DNA of 64,000 nucleotides from Nocardiopsis endophytica (GCF_027706725.1 NZ_JAQFWQ010000011.1:1-64000), one strand, 5' to 3'. Positions 17,894 through 26,859 are shown, numbered from the stretch's first letter. Notes: generated from the letters alone by a model not told the origin. Translations and numbers: made by a program.

Positions 17894-18290
17894 AGGTACC
17901 CCGCTCCCGTTCTGGTATCGCGATGACCGTGCACCCGCGACGCCCGCCGGTCGGCTCCGGGCGTCGAACAGGGCGCCGGAGGGGGTCCGCCCCCCTGGAA
18001 ACCGGGCAAACCGGACGCCGGGGCGGTAGTGGCTCGTCCGGAACCCGCCTTCCAGGCACCTCGGACGGCCCGGGGCCATCCTGGGTCGTAAAATCGACGC
18101 CTGATCAGCCAAAAAGCGTCGATTCCACGACGCTGGATGCGCGCCCCCTCGCTCGCTGCCTGTTATGCCCGGTATGCACCACCCGGATAGCCCCCTCGGC
18201 GATGATCTCGGGGAACTCGGGGTTAAACCGGACACGATAAGCCCGACTTCCCCGAGATCAACAACAGCGCGCCCCCCGCACCGCCGCCCT

Positions 18291-18358
18291 CTCGATGATC
18301 TCGACAAGAGAGCTGTCATTCCGGCGGTTTTGACAGCACCTTTGTCGAGATCATCGAG
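18291..18358. repeat. 68 bp palindrome with perfect 17 bp arms
   Basis: The outer arm CTCGATGATCTCGACAA (18291-18307) is exactly mirrored at 18342-18358, and an inner GCTGTCA / TGACAGC pair extends the fold. Single-arm relatives lie at 233-266 and about 6905-6940, so this is a member of a dispersed family. A further dyad (CTCGGGGAACTCGGG and CCCGACTTCCCCGAG) lies just to its left. Confidence 0.75.
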
Positions 18359-18439
18359 GAGGGGGCACCGGGGGTGCGGGCGCCACGAGCGCGGGCGGGC
18401 ACGCGCCCTCCCGGTCGCGCCGCCGCCCGGACCGCCGGT

Positions 18440-18780
18440 GACCTTACGGACGGCAGGCAGGGGCGGGGAACCGCCCGGCTCACTCCGTCGCCGCCGACCG
18501 CGGCGACCACCCGCACGCCCGGCGGCCGACGGCGCTGCGGCGAGGGCCGCTGACCTCTCCTCGTCGCTGCCCTCCACGCCACACCCCGCTGACCTGCCTC
18601 CCGGCCGGGGCCCCTAAGCGGGGTACCAGCCCAGCCGCCCCACCCGCCCGGACCGGGAGTGACCGGACGGACGGCAGGCGGGGCCGGGGAACCGCCCCGC
18701 TCGCTCCGTCGCCGCCCAGAACGGTGACCACCCACACGCCGCACGCCCGACCGCGCTGCCGCAGGGGCCGCCCACCTTCG
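18440..18780 (+). repeat. two inverse copies of the dispersed intergenic repeat
   Basis: Two consecutive copies, about 18447-18560 and 18660-18775, share GGGGAACCGCCC, CTCCGTCGCCGCC, GACCACCC.CACG and GCGCTGC.GC in order. They are the reverse complement of the tandem units at 17462-17893 and match the copies at 6985-7087 and 43237-43320. Confidence 0.7.
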
Positions 18781-18810
18781 GCTGAACCCCGGACCGTCCA
18801 TGCGCATAAC

Positions 18811-18863
18811 AAAGGGGGCGAACGGTGTGTCCGCACCAAGCGGCCTCACCGTCCGCCCCCTTT
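18811..18863 (-). terminator. hairpin terminator after the quinone oxidoreductase gene
   Basis: AAAGGGGGCG-A-ACGGTG pairs with CACCGT-C-CGCCCCCTTT with one mismatch around a loop of about 19 nt. It lies 11 bp past the minus-strand stop at 18875. Confidence 0.75.
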
Positions 18864-18874
18864 CCCTCTCCAGG

Positions 18875-19894
18875 TCAGCTGCCGTCTGCCACCCGCAGCA
18901 GGGTCTTGCCGAGCGTCGCGCGCTCGGCGAGGGCGCGGTGCGCGTCCGCCGCCTTCTCCAGCGGGAACGCCTGGCCGATCTTTAGGGAGATCTCGCCCTG
19001 CTTCACCTTGTCCAGCAGCCGCTGGAGGAAGTGCCGGTCCTTGGCGCTGTCCAGGGCGGGCAGTTCCAGGAGCGAGAGCGCACGGATCCCCCGCTCCTCG
19101 GCCCGGTCGCGGTCGATCTCGGCGAAGTCGCCGCCCGAGGCGCCATAGCCCACGAAACGGCCGCCGTCCTTGGTGAGGGAGAAGGCCGCGGTCCCCAGGG
19201 CGGCCCCCGCGCCGTCGAGCACCACGTCCGCCCCGGCCCCGCCGGTCAGCTCCAGGATGCGGTCGGTCCAGCCGTCCTCGGAGTAGTCGACGGTGTGCTC
19301 GGCCCCCTGCTCGGCCGCCCAGGCGAGCTTGCGCTCCCCGCGCGCCGCCCCGATCACGCGGGCACCGGCCGCGTGCGCCAGCTGCACCAGGATCGACCCG
19401 AGCCCTCCGGCCGCGGCGGCGACCACGACGGTCTCTCCTCTCTTGAAGGCCACCGTGTCCGCGATGAGCTGAGCGGTGATCCCGTCGGACAGGAGGGCCA
19501 GGGCCTGCTCGCCGTCCACCCCGTCCGGCACCTCCGTCACACTGGCCGCCGGCGCCGTGGCGAACTCGGCGTACCCGCCCTGAGGGGCGGTGGTGCGCCC
19601 GGTCTCGGGGGACCGCTCACCGGTGCTGCTGAGCACCCGCCTTCCCACCAGTGCAGGGTCGACACCTTCGCCCACCGAGGCCACCGTGCCGACGACGCCG
19701 CCTCCCGCGATGTACGGCGGCTCCAAGGCGAAGTACTCCTGGCCCCAACCGCTCCGCAGCTGGGTGTCGAGGAAGATGACGTCGGCCGCCTCGACGCCGA
19801 CCACCACCTCGCCCGCCCCGGCCCGGGGCGCCGGGACCTCCGCGGGGACCAGCACCTCGGGGCCGCCGAACCGCTCCACTCGCACCGCGCGCAT
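18875..19894 (-). CDS. zinc-less quinone oxidoreductase (QOR-type MDR) under a SoxR-like promoter
   Basis: A 339-residue NADPH:quinone oxidoreductase of the MDR superfamily. The N-terminal GroES-like part is MRAVRVERFGGPEVL..EVP, and the nucleotide-binding motif is AAAGGLGSILVQLAHAAGARVIG (about 146-168). No zinc cysteines are present, as in QOR enzymes. The start at 19894 gives the conventional MRAV N-terminus. The promoter holds an 18 bp near-palindrome at 19963-19980 of the SoxR/MerR type, suggesting induction by redox-active compounds. A terminator follows the gene, so it is monocistronic. Confidence 0.88.
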   Translation of the reverse strand: MRAVRVERFGGPEVLVPAEVPAPRAGAGEVVVGVEAADVIFLDTQLRSGWGQEYFALEPPYIAGGGVVGTVASVGEGVDPALVGRRVLSSTGERSPETGRTTAPQGGYAEFATAPAASVTEVPDGVDGEQALALLSDGITAQLIADTVAFKRGETVVVAAAAGGLGSILVQLAHAAGARVIGAARGERKLAWAAEQGAEHTVDYSEDGWTDRILELTGGAGADVVLDGAGAALGTAAFSLTKDGGRFVGYGASGGDFAEIDRDRAEERGIRALSLLELPALDSAKDRHFLQRLLDKVKQGEISLKIGQAFPLEKAADAHRALAERATLGKTLLRVADGS

Positions 19895-19953
19895 GGCGCC
19901 ACTCCCCTTCCGGGTCCTGTCCTCCCGGCCTTCCCGGGAGGGCGTGGGCACCA

Positions 19954-19984
19954 CTCTCACACCTCAAGTTCAGTTGAGGTCAAG
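19954..19984 (-). promoter_or_regulatory. SoxR/MerR-type promoter of the quinone oxidoreductase gene
   Basis: CCTCAAGTTCAGTTGAGG (19963-19980) is an 18 bp dyad close to the SoxR box. On the minus strand it lies between a -35 TTGACC (19984-19979) and a -10-like GAGAGT (19959-19954) with a 19 bp spacer, the over-long spacing typical of MerR-family activated promoters. The same layout recurs at 46425-46455. Confidence 0.75.
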
Positions 19985-20006
19985 TTCGCGTGCGGGGGCG
20001 ACCGCA

Positions 20007-20429
20007 TCACGGCTCACAGCGCCACTTCAGCGCGGCCGCCTCGATGTCCACGAAGCGGCGCATCCTCGCCCCCGCGATGGAGGCCAGCACGGGTGCCGCG
20101 CGGCCCTCCAGGGTCAGCACCAGGCGCGCCCGCGTGCCCCCGCCCGCGGCCTCCAGATGGTGCTCGGCGCTCATCCGCGCCCCGAAGAACCGGGTCTCCC
20201 AGGTGAACTCGCGCCCCTCGGCGACCCTGGTGACCGTCCACACGGCCGGGGGCGTGCGCCGCTGGACCAGCCGGTAGCGCGCGCCCACGCGCAGCGGGCC
20301 GCCGTCGAGCGCCTGCACGGAGACCACCGTGGGGACCCAGTCGGCCCAGCGCTCGAGCCCGGCCATCACCGGCCACACCTCCTCCGGCCGCGCCGCGATC
20401 TCCGTCGTGTTCTCGTACCGCATCGCCAT
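20007..20429 (-). CDS. SRPBCC family protein (polyketide cyclase/dehydrase-like)
   Basis: A 140-residue START/SRPBCC-fold protein. It starts MAMRYENTTEIAARPEEVWPVMAGLERWADWVP, the usual first strand and helix of polyketide cyclase/dehydrase-like proteins, and ends with a long amphipathic helix. These proteins bind hydrophobic ligands in a cavity. No biosynthetic genes are adjacent, so the ligand is unknown. It is 133 bp from the upstream divergent promoter region of the QOR gene and ends close to it, on the same strand. Confidence 0.8.
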   Translation of the reverse strand: MAMRYENTTEIAARPEEVWPVMAGLERWADWVPTVVSVQALDGGPLRVGARYRLVQRRTPPAVWTVTRVAEGREFTWETRFFGARMSAEHHLEAAGGGTRARLVLTLEGRAAPVLASIAGARMRRFVDIEAAALKWRCEP

Positions 20430-20569
20430 CCGACCGCCTTCTCTCCGTGCGCGCCCCGGCCCGGACCGGGGTGTGTGGCGCCATTGTCGGCCCCGTCGTC
20501 GCCGACCGCCATGGGCGGCGGCCGTCCGTCGCCCATGGCCGACGGACGCGCGACGGCCCTGGATCCGCG

Positions 20570-22846
20570 TCAGGCGGTCCGGTCGGCCGGAGGGATCGGC
20601 ATGTTGCGGTCGAACACCTGGTCAGGGTCGTACACCGCCTTCAGCTCGCGCAGTCGCTCCAGCGTGGCCCCGGGGAAGGCCCGCTCCAGGAGGCCGGGGC
20701 CGGATCCGGTCTCGAAGCTCAGGTACATGCCATCGGCGAAGGGCAGGAACCCCTCCCAGGCCGCGTCCAGGCCGGGGGTGTGCGCGAGGGCGCCGAGCGC
20801 GGCCACCGAGAAGTTCTGGTGCCGGTGCGCATAGGCCGTCTCGTCAGGGGCGACGTCGTTCACCGCCCCGCCGACCGCCCGGATCTGCACCGCCATCGTC
20901 TGCCCGGAGGACAGGACGCGGGCCAGCCCGCCGGCCGCCTCGTCGGTGAAGTGCTCCACGAGGGCCGAGTGCATGACCGGCTCCCCTCCCCCGCCGGTGT
21001 GCGGCCCGTGCGGGGCGACCAGGACCGCCGGATAGGGCGCCAGGACGGCCTGCTGGTCGAGCACCCGGCCCACGTTCAGGAACGGCTCCAGCGCGCGCTT
21101 GGCCGCCTCGACGTCGTCGCCCGCGTAGGCCACCTGGAAGCGCGCCAGCGGCCCCTGGCCGCCGTGCCCCGGCAGCAGCATCAGGAAGCTGGTCGCCTCG
21201 CGCGGTGCGGCCTCCACCGCGTCGCCCCACCGGCGCAGCACGTCGGCGGGGCGCGCGGCGTCCACGGCGAAGTCGGCGAAAACGATGTCACCGACCTCGG
21301 CGGCCTCGATCTCGAAGGAGGTCGCGACCGCGAAGTTGCCGCCCGCCCCGCGCATGGCCCAGAACAGGTCGGGGTGCTCCTCCAGGGAGGCCCGCACCTG
21401 CGTGCCGTCGGCCAGGACCGCGTCGATCGCGCGCACCCGGTCGATGGTCAGGCCCTGGGAGCGCGACATCCACCCGACACCGCCGGTGGTGGCGAGCCCG
21501 CCGACGCCCACGCCGCCGTGGTCGCCGGAGCTGACGGCCAGCCCGTCGCGCGCGAGGCGCTCGGCCACCGCGCCCCAGCGCGCGCCCGCGCCCACCCTCA
21601 CGGTGCGCGCCCGGCGGTCCAGCACCTCGACGCCGTCCAGGGCGGACAGGTCGACCACCACGTCGCCGTCGCCCACCGAACGTCCGCTGATGCCGTGCCC
21701 GGCGCTGCGCACGGCCAGGGGCGCCTTCTGCTCGCGCGCGTAGAGCAGCGCCTCGCCCACCTGGTCGGCCGTGGCGGGGCGCAGGACCAGTCCCGGCGCC
21801 CCGGGCCGCATGTAGTTGTGCCGCACCCTCGCGTAGTCGTGGTCGCCCGGCTCCACCGCCGTGTCCTTGAGCGCCTCGGGGACGGCGTCGTAGTCGATAC
21901 CGCCCCGGCGCGCGGCGAGCCCGGTGGCGGTGCGCCCGCCCACGACCGTCCCGGCCGCCGCGCGCTCGCGCGCCACGGCGTCGCGCAGCGCGGGCGCGAC
22001 CTCCTCTCCGAAGCGGGCGATCTGGCCGGGGTCGTCGGTGGCCAGGAAGAAGGCGCTGAACCCGTGCTCCAGGACGTAGGGCAGGAGCTGTTCGACCCAC
22101 TGCTCCGGCGGCCCCTGGAGGAACCCGGCCGAGCGCGCGCCGATGGCGCCGTTGATGTTCAGCAGGCGCCGCACCTCGCGCGGGTCGCGCCCGGCCTCGG
22201 AGGCGGCCTCGTCGATGACGCGGTTGCCTTCGATCAGCGCCGCCTCGTCCGCGTACGCCATGGAGGGCAGCCACCCGTCGGCCTTGCGGGCGGTCAGGCG
22301 CAGCATGCGCGGCTTGTACGCCCCCACCCAGACGCCGATCTCGTGGGCGGGGCGCGGCCCGCGCTTGGCGCCCAGGACCGTGTGGTGCTCGCCGTCCACC
22401 CGGACGCCGCCGCGCGCGTCGGCGTCCCAGATCCCGCGCATGACGTCGATGGCCTCGCCGAGTGCCCCGACGGCCTGCCCGGGCGTCAGCTTCCGTCCGC
22501 CCATGGCGGCGATGCCGTCCCAGAAGGCGCCGGCGCCCACGCCCAGGTCCAGGCGGCCCCCAGAGAGCAGGTCGAGCGAGGCCGCGGCGCGCGCGGCGAC
22601 CGCGGGTGGGCGCAGCGGGAGGCTGAGCACGTTGGGGGCCACCCGCAGGCGCTCGGTGGCGGCGGCGACCCAGTTCAGCAGGGTCCAGGTGTCCAGGAAG
22701 GCGGGCTGGTACGGGTGGTCCTGGAAGGTGGCGTAGTCCAGTCCGGCGCGCTCGGCGGCCCGCGCACGCTCGACGACGCCCTCGGGGTCGGCGGCGTCCG
22801 GGGTCAGGAACGTGCCGAAGAGCGGCTCGTGCCCGTAGTCGGTCAT
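20570..22846 (-). CDS. fusion of a luciferase-like flavin monooxygenase and an FAD-linked BBE-type oxidase
   Basis: A 758-residue fusion. Residues about 1-300 form an LLM-class F420/FMN-dependent oxidoreductase (LLSGGRLDLGVGAGAFWDG, RPAHEIGVWVGAYKPRML). Residues about 335-500 are an FAD-binding type 4 domain (LAVRSAGHGISGRSVGDGDVVVDLS, where the His can carry covalent FAD, and TTGGVGWMSRSQGL). The protein ends with the berberine-bridge motif YDPDQVFDRNMPIPP. The two enzyme types are normally separate proteins. The ATG at 22846 follows an AGGG Shine-Dalgarno. A MarR regulator is divergent 101 bp away and probably represses it. Substrate unknown. Confidence 0.85.
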   Translation of the reverse strand: MTDYGHEPLFGTFLTPDAADPEGVVERARAAERAGLDYATFQDHPYQPAFLDTWTLLNWVAAATERLRVAPNVLSLPLRPPAVAARAAASLDLLSGGRLDLGVGAGAFWDGIAAMGGRKLTPGQAVGALGEAIDVMRGIWDADARGGVRVDGEHHTVLGAKRGPRPAHEIGVWVGAYKPRMLRLTARKADGWLPSMAYADEAALIEGNRVIDEAASEAGRDPREVRRLLNINGAIGARSAGFLQGPPEQWVEQLLPYVLEHGFSAFFLATDDPGQIARFGEEVAPALRDAVARERAAAGTVVGGRTATGLAARRGGIDYDAVPEALKDTAVEPGDHDYARVRHNYMRPGAPGLVLRPATADQVGEALLYAREQKAPLAVRSAGHGISGRSVGDGDVVVDLSALDGVEVLDRRARTVRVGAGARWGAVAERLARDGLAVSSGDHGGVGVGGLATTGGVGWMSRSQGLTIDRVRAIDAVLADGTQVRASLEEHPDLFWAMRGAGGNFAVATSFEIEAAEVGDIVFADFAVDAARPADVLRRWGDAVEAAPREATSFLMLLPGHGGQGPLARFQVAYAGDDVEAAKRALEPFLNVGRVLDQQAVLAPYPAVLVAPHGPHTGGGGEPVMHSALVEHFTDEAAGGLARVLSSGQTMAVQIRAVGGAVNDVAPDETAYAHRHQNFSVAALGALAHTPGLDAAWEGFLPFADGMYLSFETGSGPGLLERAFPGATLERLRELKAVYDPDQVFDRNMPIPPADRTA

Positions 22847-22947
22847 GGTCGCGGGTCCCTTCCGGTGCGGCACAGAATACGTTGCCGATCAGATGATATG
22901 CCCGACAACCTATCTGCCGTGCCACCTATTCCTGGTAGCCTCGTGGC

Positions 22948-23562
22948 ATGGCCGACCCGGAACGCTCCGCCACCGCCTCCACCCCCGCCACCGGCTCCGG
23001 AAGCGCCCCCGGAACCGCGCCCGCCGACGGCGACCTGGGGTGGGCGCTGGCGCTCGTCCTGCGCCGGTGGCACGAGGCGGCCGAGTTCGTCCTGTCCCAC
23101 CTGCCGCTGGGCGCGCGCGGGTACCACGTGCTGCACGCCGTGGTGCACGAGGAGCCGCCCAACCAGGCCGCCCTCGCCGCGCACTCGGGCATCGACCGCA
23201 CGGTGATGACCTACGTGATCGACGCCCTGGAGTCCGAGGGCCTGGTCGAGCGCGTCCCCGACCCCGCCGACCGGCGGGCCCGGCGCGTGGTGGCCACCGC
23301 CCGCGGGCGCACCGAGCTCGCCGAGACCGAGCGCCGGGTGCACCGCGCGGAGGAGGCGGTGCTCAGCGGCCTGTCGGAATCCGAGCGCGCGGTCTTCGCC
23401 GACCTGGCCCAGCGCGCGGCCCGCCTGATCCGCACCGAGTCGCCGGCGACCGACCCCTGCGCGGCCGTCCGCGAGGTCCTGGCCGCCGACGGACTCGGCC
23501 CCGGCGGCCTGGGCCCTGGCGGCACCGGAGGCACCGGAGGCGACGCGACGGCGGGGGCATAG
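22948..23562 (+). CDS. MarR-family regulator divergent from the LLM-FAD fusion
   Basis: A 204-residue winged-helix repressor. The core is YHVLHAVVHEEPPNQAALAAHSGIDRTVMTYVIDALESEGLVERVPDPADRRARRVV (about 55-115), containing the MarR wing DxRxRR. N- and C-terminal ends are low-complexity Ser/Thr/Gly stretches. The intergenic 22847-22947 is relatively AT-rich and contains GTTG-21 nt-CAAC (about 22881-22909), a possible operator. Divergent arrangement points to control of the fusion gene and itself, probably in response to an aromatic or phenolic ligand as is usual in the family. Confidence 0.85.
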   Translation: MADPERSATASTPATGSGSAPGTAPADGDLGWALALVLRRWHEAAEFVLSHLPLGARGYHVLHAVVHEEPPNQAALAAHSGIDRTVMTYVIDALESEGLVERVPDPADRRARRVVATARGRTELAETERRVHRAEEAVLSGLSESERAVFADLAQRAARLIRTESPATDPCAAVREVLAADGLGPGGLGPGGTGGTGGDATAGA

Positions 23563-23711
23563 GCGCGCCCGCCGACGGCCGCGACAAACGCCCCTGCCCG
23601 GGAGGTACCGCTCACCCGTGGCGGAGTCGGACACGGCGCTCTAGAGTGGCATCACCCCAGGCCGGAGCCCCTTCCGGCCCCTCCGGAACACCACCGCCCC
23701 GGAAAGGTCCG

Positions 23712-24644
23712 GTGCCCCCTGTGTCCGAGCCGCCCGCGCCGCCGCGGTTCTCCCTCCGCCAGCTCGCCTACTTCGTCGCCATCGCCGAGGCGGGCACCCT
23801 CACCGAGGCCGCCGAGCGGCTGCACATCTCCCAGCCCGCCGTGTCGCTGGCCCTCAACGACCTGGAGCGCGCGCTCAAGGTGCAGCTGTGCGTCCGCCGC
23901 AAGGCGCACGGCGTCACGCTCACCCCTTCGGGAACCAGCCTGCTGGCGCGCGCCCGCCGCCTCCTGCGCGAAGCCGAGGAACTGGAGGCCGAGGCCAGCG
24001 GCGGAGGCGCCCTCACCGGCGTGCTCTCCCTGGGCTGCTACGTCACGCTCGCCCCCACCGTCCTGCCCCCGCTGCTCCAGGGCTTCGCCTCCCTCCACCC
24101 GGAGGTCACCGTCGACTTCGCCGAGGACACCCAGGACGTGCTGCAGCGGCGCCTGCTCCGCGGCGAGCTGGACATGGCGGTCCTCTACGACATGGACCTG
24201 ATGCCCGAGATGGAGCGCACCGTCCTGTTCTCCGTCCGCCCCCACGTCCTGCTCCCGGCCGACCACCCCATGGCCGGCCTGCCCGAGGTGTCGCTTCGCG
24301 CCCTGGAGGCCGAGCCCATGGTGCTCCTGGACGCGGCGCCCAGCTCCCACCACGCCCTGTCGCTGTTCCACCGCTTCGGCGTGACGCCCAGGGTGCGCCA
24401 CCGCCCCACCACGTTCGAGACGGCGCGCGCGCTGATCGGACGCGGCATGGGCTACGGGGTCCTCGTGCAGCGCCCGGCCAACGACCGCACCTATGAGGGC
24501 ATGCGGGTGGTCGTCAAGGAGATCGCCGAACCCGTCCGCGAGGAGGCCGTCGTGCTGGCCTGGCCGAGGAGCATGCGCCTGAACCGGCGGGCCCAGGAGT
24601 TCGTCGGCCACTGCCGCCGACACGGCGCCGCGCGCGCCTCCTGA
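23712..24644 (+). CDS. LysR-family transcriptional regulator
   Basis: A 310-residue LTTR. The N-terminal HTH is at about 17-75 (LRQLAYFVAIAEAGTLTEAAERLHISQPAVSLALNDLE) and the substrate-binding domain follows from about 100. The start is taken at the GTG at 23712, with GGAAAGG upstream; a second GTG three codons on is possible. The usual divergent target is missing: the upstream gene is MarR on the same strand and the downstream gene is convergent. The regulon is unknown. Confidence 0.85.
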   Translation: MPPVSEPPAPPRFSLRQLAYFVAIAEAGTLTEAAERLHISQPAVSLALNDLERALKVQLCVRRKAHGVTLTPSGTSLLARARRLLREAEELEAEASGGGALTGVLSLGCYVTLAPTVLPPLLQGFASLHPEVTVDFAEDTQDVLQRRLLRGELDMAVLYDMDLMPEMERTVLFSVRPHVLLPADHPMAGLPEVSLRALEAEPMVLLDAAPSSHHALSLFHRFGVTPRVRHRPTTFETARALIGRGMGYGVLVQRPANDRTYEGMRVVVKEIAEPVREEAVVLAWPRSMRLNRRAQEFVGHCRRHGAARAS

Positions 24645-24657
24645 CCCGCCGCCGCGC

Positions 24658-26859
24658 CTACACCGCGCAGCGGTCCCCACGGGTCAGGCCGCTCTCCTCG
24701 AACGGGACCTCCTGCGGCTTCTTGTGCAGCTCCCACCCCTGGACGTGCACGCCGGGACTCTCGTGGAAGAACCGCTCCTGCCACAGCCGCGCCTGGGCCG
24801 CCAGCTTCTCCAGCCCCTGCGACCGGGCCTCGGCCGCGCTGGTCTCCAGCAGCGCCTCCACCTCGTCGGAAGTGGTCATCCGCTCGTACCACGCCGTCTG
24901 CGCGGAGGTCCCCGGCCCCGAGGACGGCGTCGCCGACGGCGACACCTCCGCCTGCTGGAGCGCCTGCGCCCCCTCGTGCCCCAGGGTCGCCCACACCGCG
25001 CGCGCCAGCAGGATCTGGGCGGCGATGCGGCCCCGCTGATCCCCCGCCTTGCCGCACAGCCGCACCGCGCGCCGCGCGTGGTCCAGCACCAGCGACAGCT
25101 CCTTGCCCTCACGCGGCGGACCGGTGTAGACGCCCACCGCCATCTGCGACTCCATCACCGCATGGAAGCGGGTCTGGGCGGTGATGCGGCGCGCCCGCGC
25201 CTCCCACCACCGGTCGCCCAGCGCCTCGAACCCGCTCACCGCCTGGGAGAAGGCGTCCACGGCCCGCTCGGCCTCGCCGACCTCGCTGAGGACCTGGCCC
25301 AGGACCAGCCGCGTGCGGGCGCTCTCCCTGCCGTGGTTGAGCTCGTGGAACAGCAGCAGCGACCTCTCGGCCAGCTCCAGGCGCGCCTCGACGCGCCACG
25401 GGTCGGGACCCCGCCGCGACAGCAGGCCGCCCACCAGGGAGCCCAGTCCGCCGCCGGAGCGGCCGTCCCACACCTCGCCGTGGTCGAGCAGGGCCATGCC
25501 CCGCAGGCACCGCGCCAGGTGCACGCGCTTGCCCGCGCGCTCGAACCGCTCCCGCAGGGTGTCCAGCAGCCGCCAGGCCTCCTCGTGCCGCCCGTTCACG
25601 TTGTGCAGGTCGCCCAGCAGGATGCGGGCGTAGTCGGCCCGACCGTTGTCGCCCGCCTGGTCGAAGCCGGTGATCGCCTGCTGCAGCGGCTCCTCTGCGG
25701 CCTCGCCGTCGCCGGTGAGCAGGTGCCGCTCGGCGGCGGCGAGCCGGGCGCGCGGGTCGGGCCCACCGCCCGACGGGACGCCGCCCGAGGGGGTCCCGGT
25801 CGGGTCGGACCAGCGGTCGGGGGCCTGCCTCGGGGGCGGCGGGGACGCCGGCGCGGAGGACGCGGGGCCCGGATCCGACGCGGGCCCGGGTCCCGGATCC
25901 GACTGAGGCGCGGGCGCCGACGCCGGGCGCCGGGGCCGCCCGGCCGCGTACGGTACCGCCTCTGCGGCAGGGATGGCCTGCGTCTCCTGCTCGGCCGCGG
26001 CCGCCCGGCGCGGCGGCGCCACCCGCACGGTGGGCCCAGCCGCGAAGGTGCCCGGGTCGGGGGCGGGCGGCACCTCCTCGGCACCGGTGAGCATGTCCAG
26101 CAGGCCCCGGGCGGAGGGCCGCTCCGCCGGGTCCTTCGCCAGGCAGTGCAGCACGATCGTGCGCAGGTACCCGGACAGCGCGCCGGTCTCGGGCGGGCCC
26201 TTGATCACCCGCAGCATGCGCGCGCCCACGTTGGGGCCGGGGAAGGCCTGCCCGCCGCTCCCCGCGTAGACCATGGTGGCGCCCCAGGCGAACACGTCGG
26301 CCCGGTCGTCGATCCGACCGCCCTGCAGCTGCTCGGGCGCCATGTAGCCGACGGTGCCCACGGCGGCGGTGGAGGCCGCCCCTGCCTCGGCCAGCCGGGC
26401 CACGCCGAAGTCGATCACCCGGGGGCCGTCCTCGGCCAGCAGGATGTTGTCCGGCTTGAAGTCGCGGTGCACCACCCCGGCCGCGTGGATGGCCACCAGC
26501 GCGGTGGCGGTGTGCACGGCCAGGCGCTCCAGGTCGGCGCCGCGCCGCGGCCCGTTGTCGCGCACCTCGGCCAGCAGCGTGGGCCCTTCCACGTACTCCG
26601 AGGCGATCCAGGGGCGCTCGGCGTCGGCGTCGGCGTCCAGCACCGACGCGGTGCAGAAGCCGCGCACGCCCCGGGCCGCGTCCAGCTCGCGGCGGAACAG
26701 CTCCCGGGCGTGGGCGTCCTCCAGCATGTGGGGGTGGAGCTCCTTCACCGCCGCCTGGCGGCCCTCGTCGTCCACCGCCAGGTACACGGTGCCGAACCCG
26801 CCCCGCCCGAGCTCCCCGTAGAGGGTGAAACCGCCGAGTCTCCTGGGTCCGTCCGTCAT
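24658..26859 (-). CDS. serine/threonine protein kinase with TPR-like C-terminus
   Basis: A 733-residue Hanks-type kinase. The kinase domain (about 9-265) has the glycine loop GELGRGGFGTVYLAV, the Lys of AAVKELHP, the catalytic loop VHRDFKPDNILL and IDFGVARL. A Pro/Ala/Ser-rich linker (about 280-390) leads to helical repeats that resemble TPRs (about 395-640). There is no transmembrane segment or PASTA domain, so it should be cytoplasmic. TPR-bearing kinases of this type often sense through protein partners. No phosphatase or FHA gene is adjacent. Confidence 0.88.
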   Translation of the reverse strand: MTDGPRRLGGFTLYGELGRGGFGTVYLAVDDEGRQAAVKELHPHMLEDAHARELFRRELDAARGVRGFCTASVLDADADAERPWIASEYVEGPTLLAEVRDNGPRRGADLERLAVHTATALVAIHAAGVVHRDFKPDNILLAEDGPRVIDFGVARLAEAGAASTAAVGTVGYMAPEQLQGGRIDDRADVFAWGATMVYAGSGGQAFPGPNVGARMLRVIKGPPETGALSGYLRTIVLHCLAKDPAERPSARGLLDMLTGAEEVPPAPDPGTFAAGPTVRVAPPRRAAAAEQETQAIPAAEAVPYAAGRPRRPASAPAPQSDPGPGPASDPGPASSAPASPPPPRQAPDRWSDPTGTPSGGVPSGGGPDPRARLAAAERHLLTGDGEAAEEPLQQAITGFDQAGDNGRADYARILLGDLHNVNGRHEEAWRLLDTLRERFERAGKRVHLARCLRGMALLDHGEVWDGRSGGGLGSLVGGLLSRRGPDPWRVEARLELAERSLLLFHELNHGRESARTRLVLGQVLSEVGEAERAVDAFSQAVSGFEALGDRWWEARARRITAQTRFHAVMESQMAVGVYTGPPREGKELSLVLDHARRAVRLCGKAGDQRGRIAAQILLARAVWATLGHEGAQALQQAEVSPSATPSSGPGTSAQTAWYERMTTSDEVEALLETSAAEARSQGLEKLAAQARLWQERFFHESPGVHVQGWELHKKPQEVPFEESGLTRGDRCAV

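Larger units (their letters stand above)
17034..18874. other. 1.8 kb gene-free region made largely of repeats
   Basis: No credible gene on either strand. Overlapping long frames lack any recognisable domain and follow the GC bias of the repeats. From 17462 to 17893 there are two tandem units of about 216 bp; 18291-18358 is a large palindrome; 18360-18780 carries inverse copies of the tandem units; 18811-18863 is a terminator. 17034-17460 shows nothing recognisable. Confidence 0.6.

Noticed and set aside
17420-18849. Several long overlapping open frames on both strands
   Set aside because: They coincide with GC-rich dispersed repeats, share no recognisable domain, and the same peptides appear in inverted copies. 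Codon position bias does not favour any one frame.
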